Part shown: positions 14,063 to 14,148 of the stretch, piece by piece
Position numbering within the stretch: the stretch's first letter is position 1
Layout of the letters: every line of letters starts with the position of its first letter
Origin: CAYQQO01 sp964420115
GTDB taxonomy: Bacteria > Patescibacteriota > Minisyncoccia > Portnoybacterales > UBA2143
Reading direction: 5' to 3'
Assembly (NCBI GenBank): GCA_964420115.1
Contig: CAYQQO010000016.1
Location: forward strand, 1 to 14,148
Length of the DNA: 14,148 nt
Translations under genes and position numbers: made by a program
The notes under the pieces: generated by a model
What the model saw: only the letters and a program-made list of their open reading frames with translations
The model's database searches: none
What the model was told of the DNA's origin: nothing

Positions 14063-14091
14063 ATCTTATACTTCGTCTGCAGTAATGTCAA
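14063..14091 (-). promoter_or_regulatory. Strong promoter of the right operon
   Basis: On the minus strand a perfect -35 TTGACA (14091-14086), a 17-base spacer and TAAGAT (14068-14063, 4/6) form the best sigma-70-type promoter in the window. TATAAG (14070-14065) with a 15-base spacer is an alternative -10. It points at the Wzz-like gene and the four exported-protein genes, with transcription starting near 14056. Confidence 0.65.
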
Positions 14092-14148
14092 TACCTTGTA
14101 TCCGTCCATAACATATTGGACTTTTTAGGTGATATAAAATTATCAATA

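Noticed and set aside
1..14148. CRISPR arrays, transposases, integrases, phage genes, rRNA
   Set aside because: No spaced direct repeats, no transposase or integrase motifs and no rRNA signature were seen on either strand.

Overview
The window most likely comes from a Patescibacteria (CPR, Parcubacteria-like) genome or another small-genome, AT-rich bacterium. The pointers are a DUF4012 membrane protein beside GT4 glycosyltransferases, many short membrane proteins, dense packing, weak or missing Shine-Dalgarno (SD) sites in the left half, and a tRNA without an encoded CCA. This is inference; no taxonomic marker is present. The whole window reads as a cell-surface polysaccharide and envelope locus.

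Left edge (1-905): a tRNA-Lys(TTT) and a small multi-TM protein (weakly CvpA-like), each with its own likely promoter and separated by a hairpin terminator, all on the minus strand. Left operon (7644 to 910, minus): radical SAM protein, GT4 glycosyltransferase, DUF4012 protein, second GT4 glycosyltransferase, multi-TM protein and DnaJ, packed with overlaps or gaps of 2 to 45 bases. An internal extended -10 promoter can drive the last two genes separately. A divergent plus-strand gene (7669-8931) encodes a Wzy/O-antigen-ligase-like polymerase and starts only 24 bases from the radical SAM gene. It ends at a strong bidirectional terminator, which faces the end of the right-hand minus operon across a 105-base inverted-repeat element.

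Right operon (13995 to 9151, minus): a Wzz/GumC-like chain-length protein, then four exported proteins. These are an OmpA-domain protein with a TM helix and a C-terminal C2H2 zinc-finger-like motif, a lipoprotein, a LysM protein with a barrel-like domain, and a small secreted protein. Every gene here has a clear SD sequence and the DNA looks richer in G+C than the left half. The working picture is that the glycosyltransferases build repeat units, Wzy and Wzz polymerise them and set length, and the exported proteins bind peptidoglycan and form or anchor a surface structure.

The most notable points are: (i) the LysM gene reads 83 codons out of frame through the start of the next gene, while a one-base shift in an A6 run would restore a TGA overlapping that gene's ATG; (ii) the OmpA-TM-zinc-finger architecture; (iii) a barrel-like secreted protein in an organism that may lack an outer membrane; (iv) the 105-base structured element at 9017-9121; (v) near-leaderless promoters; and (vi) a 12-bp perfect inverted repeat over the predicted transcription start of the right operon.
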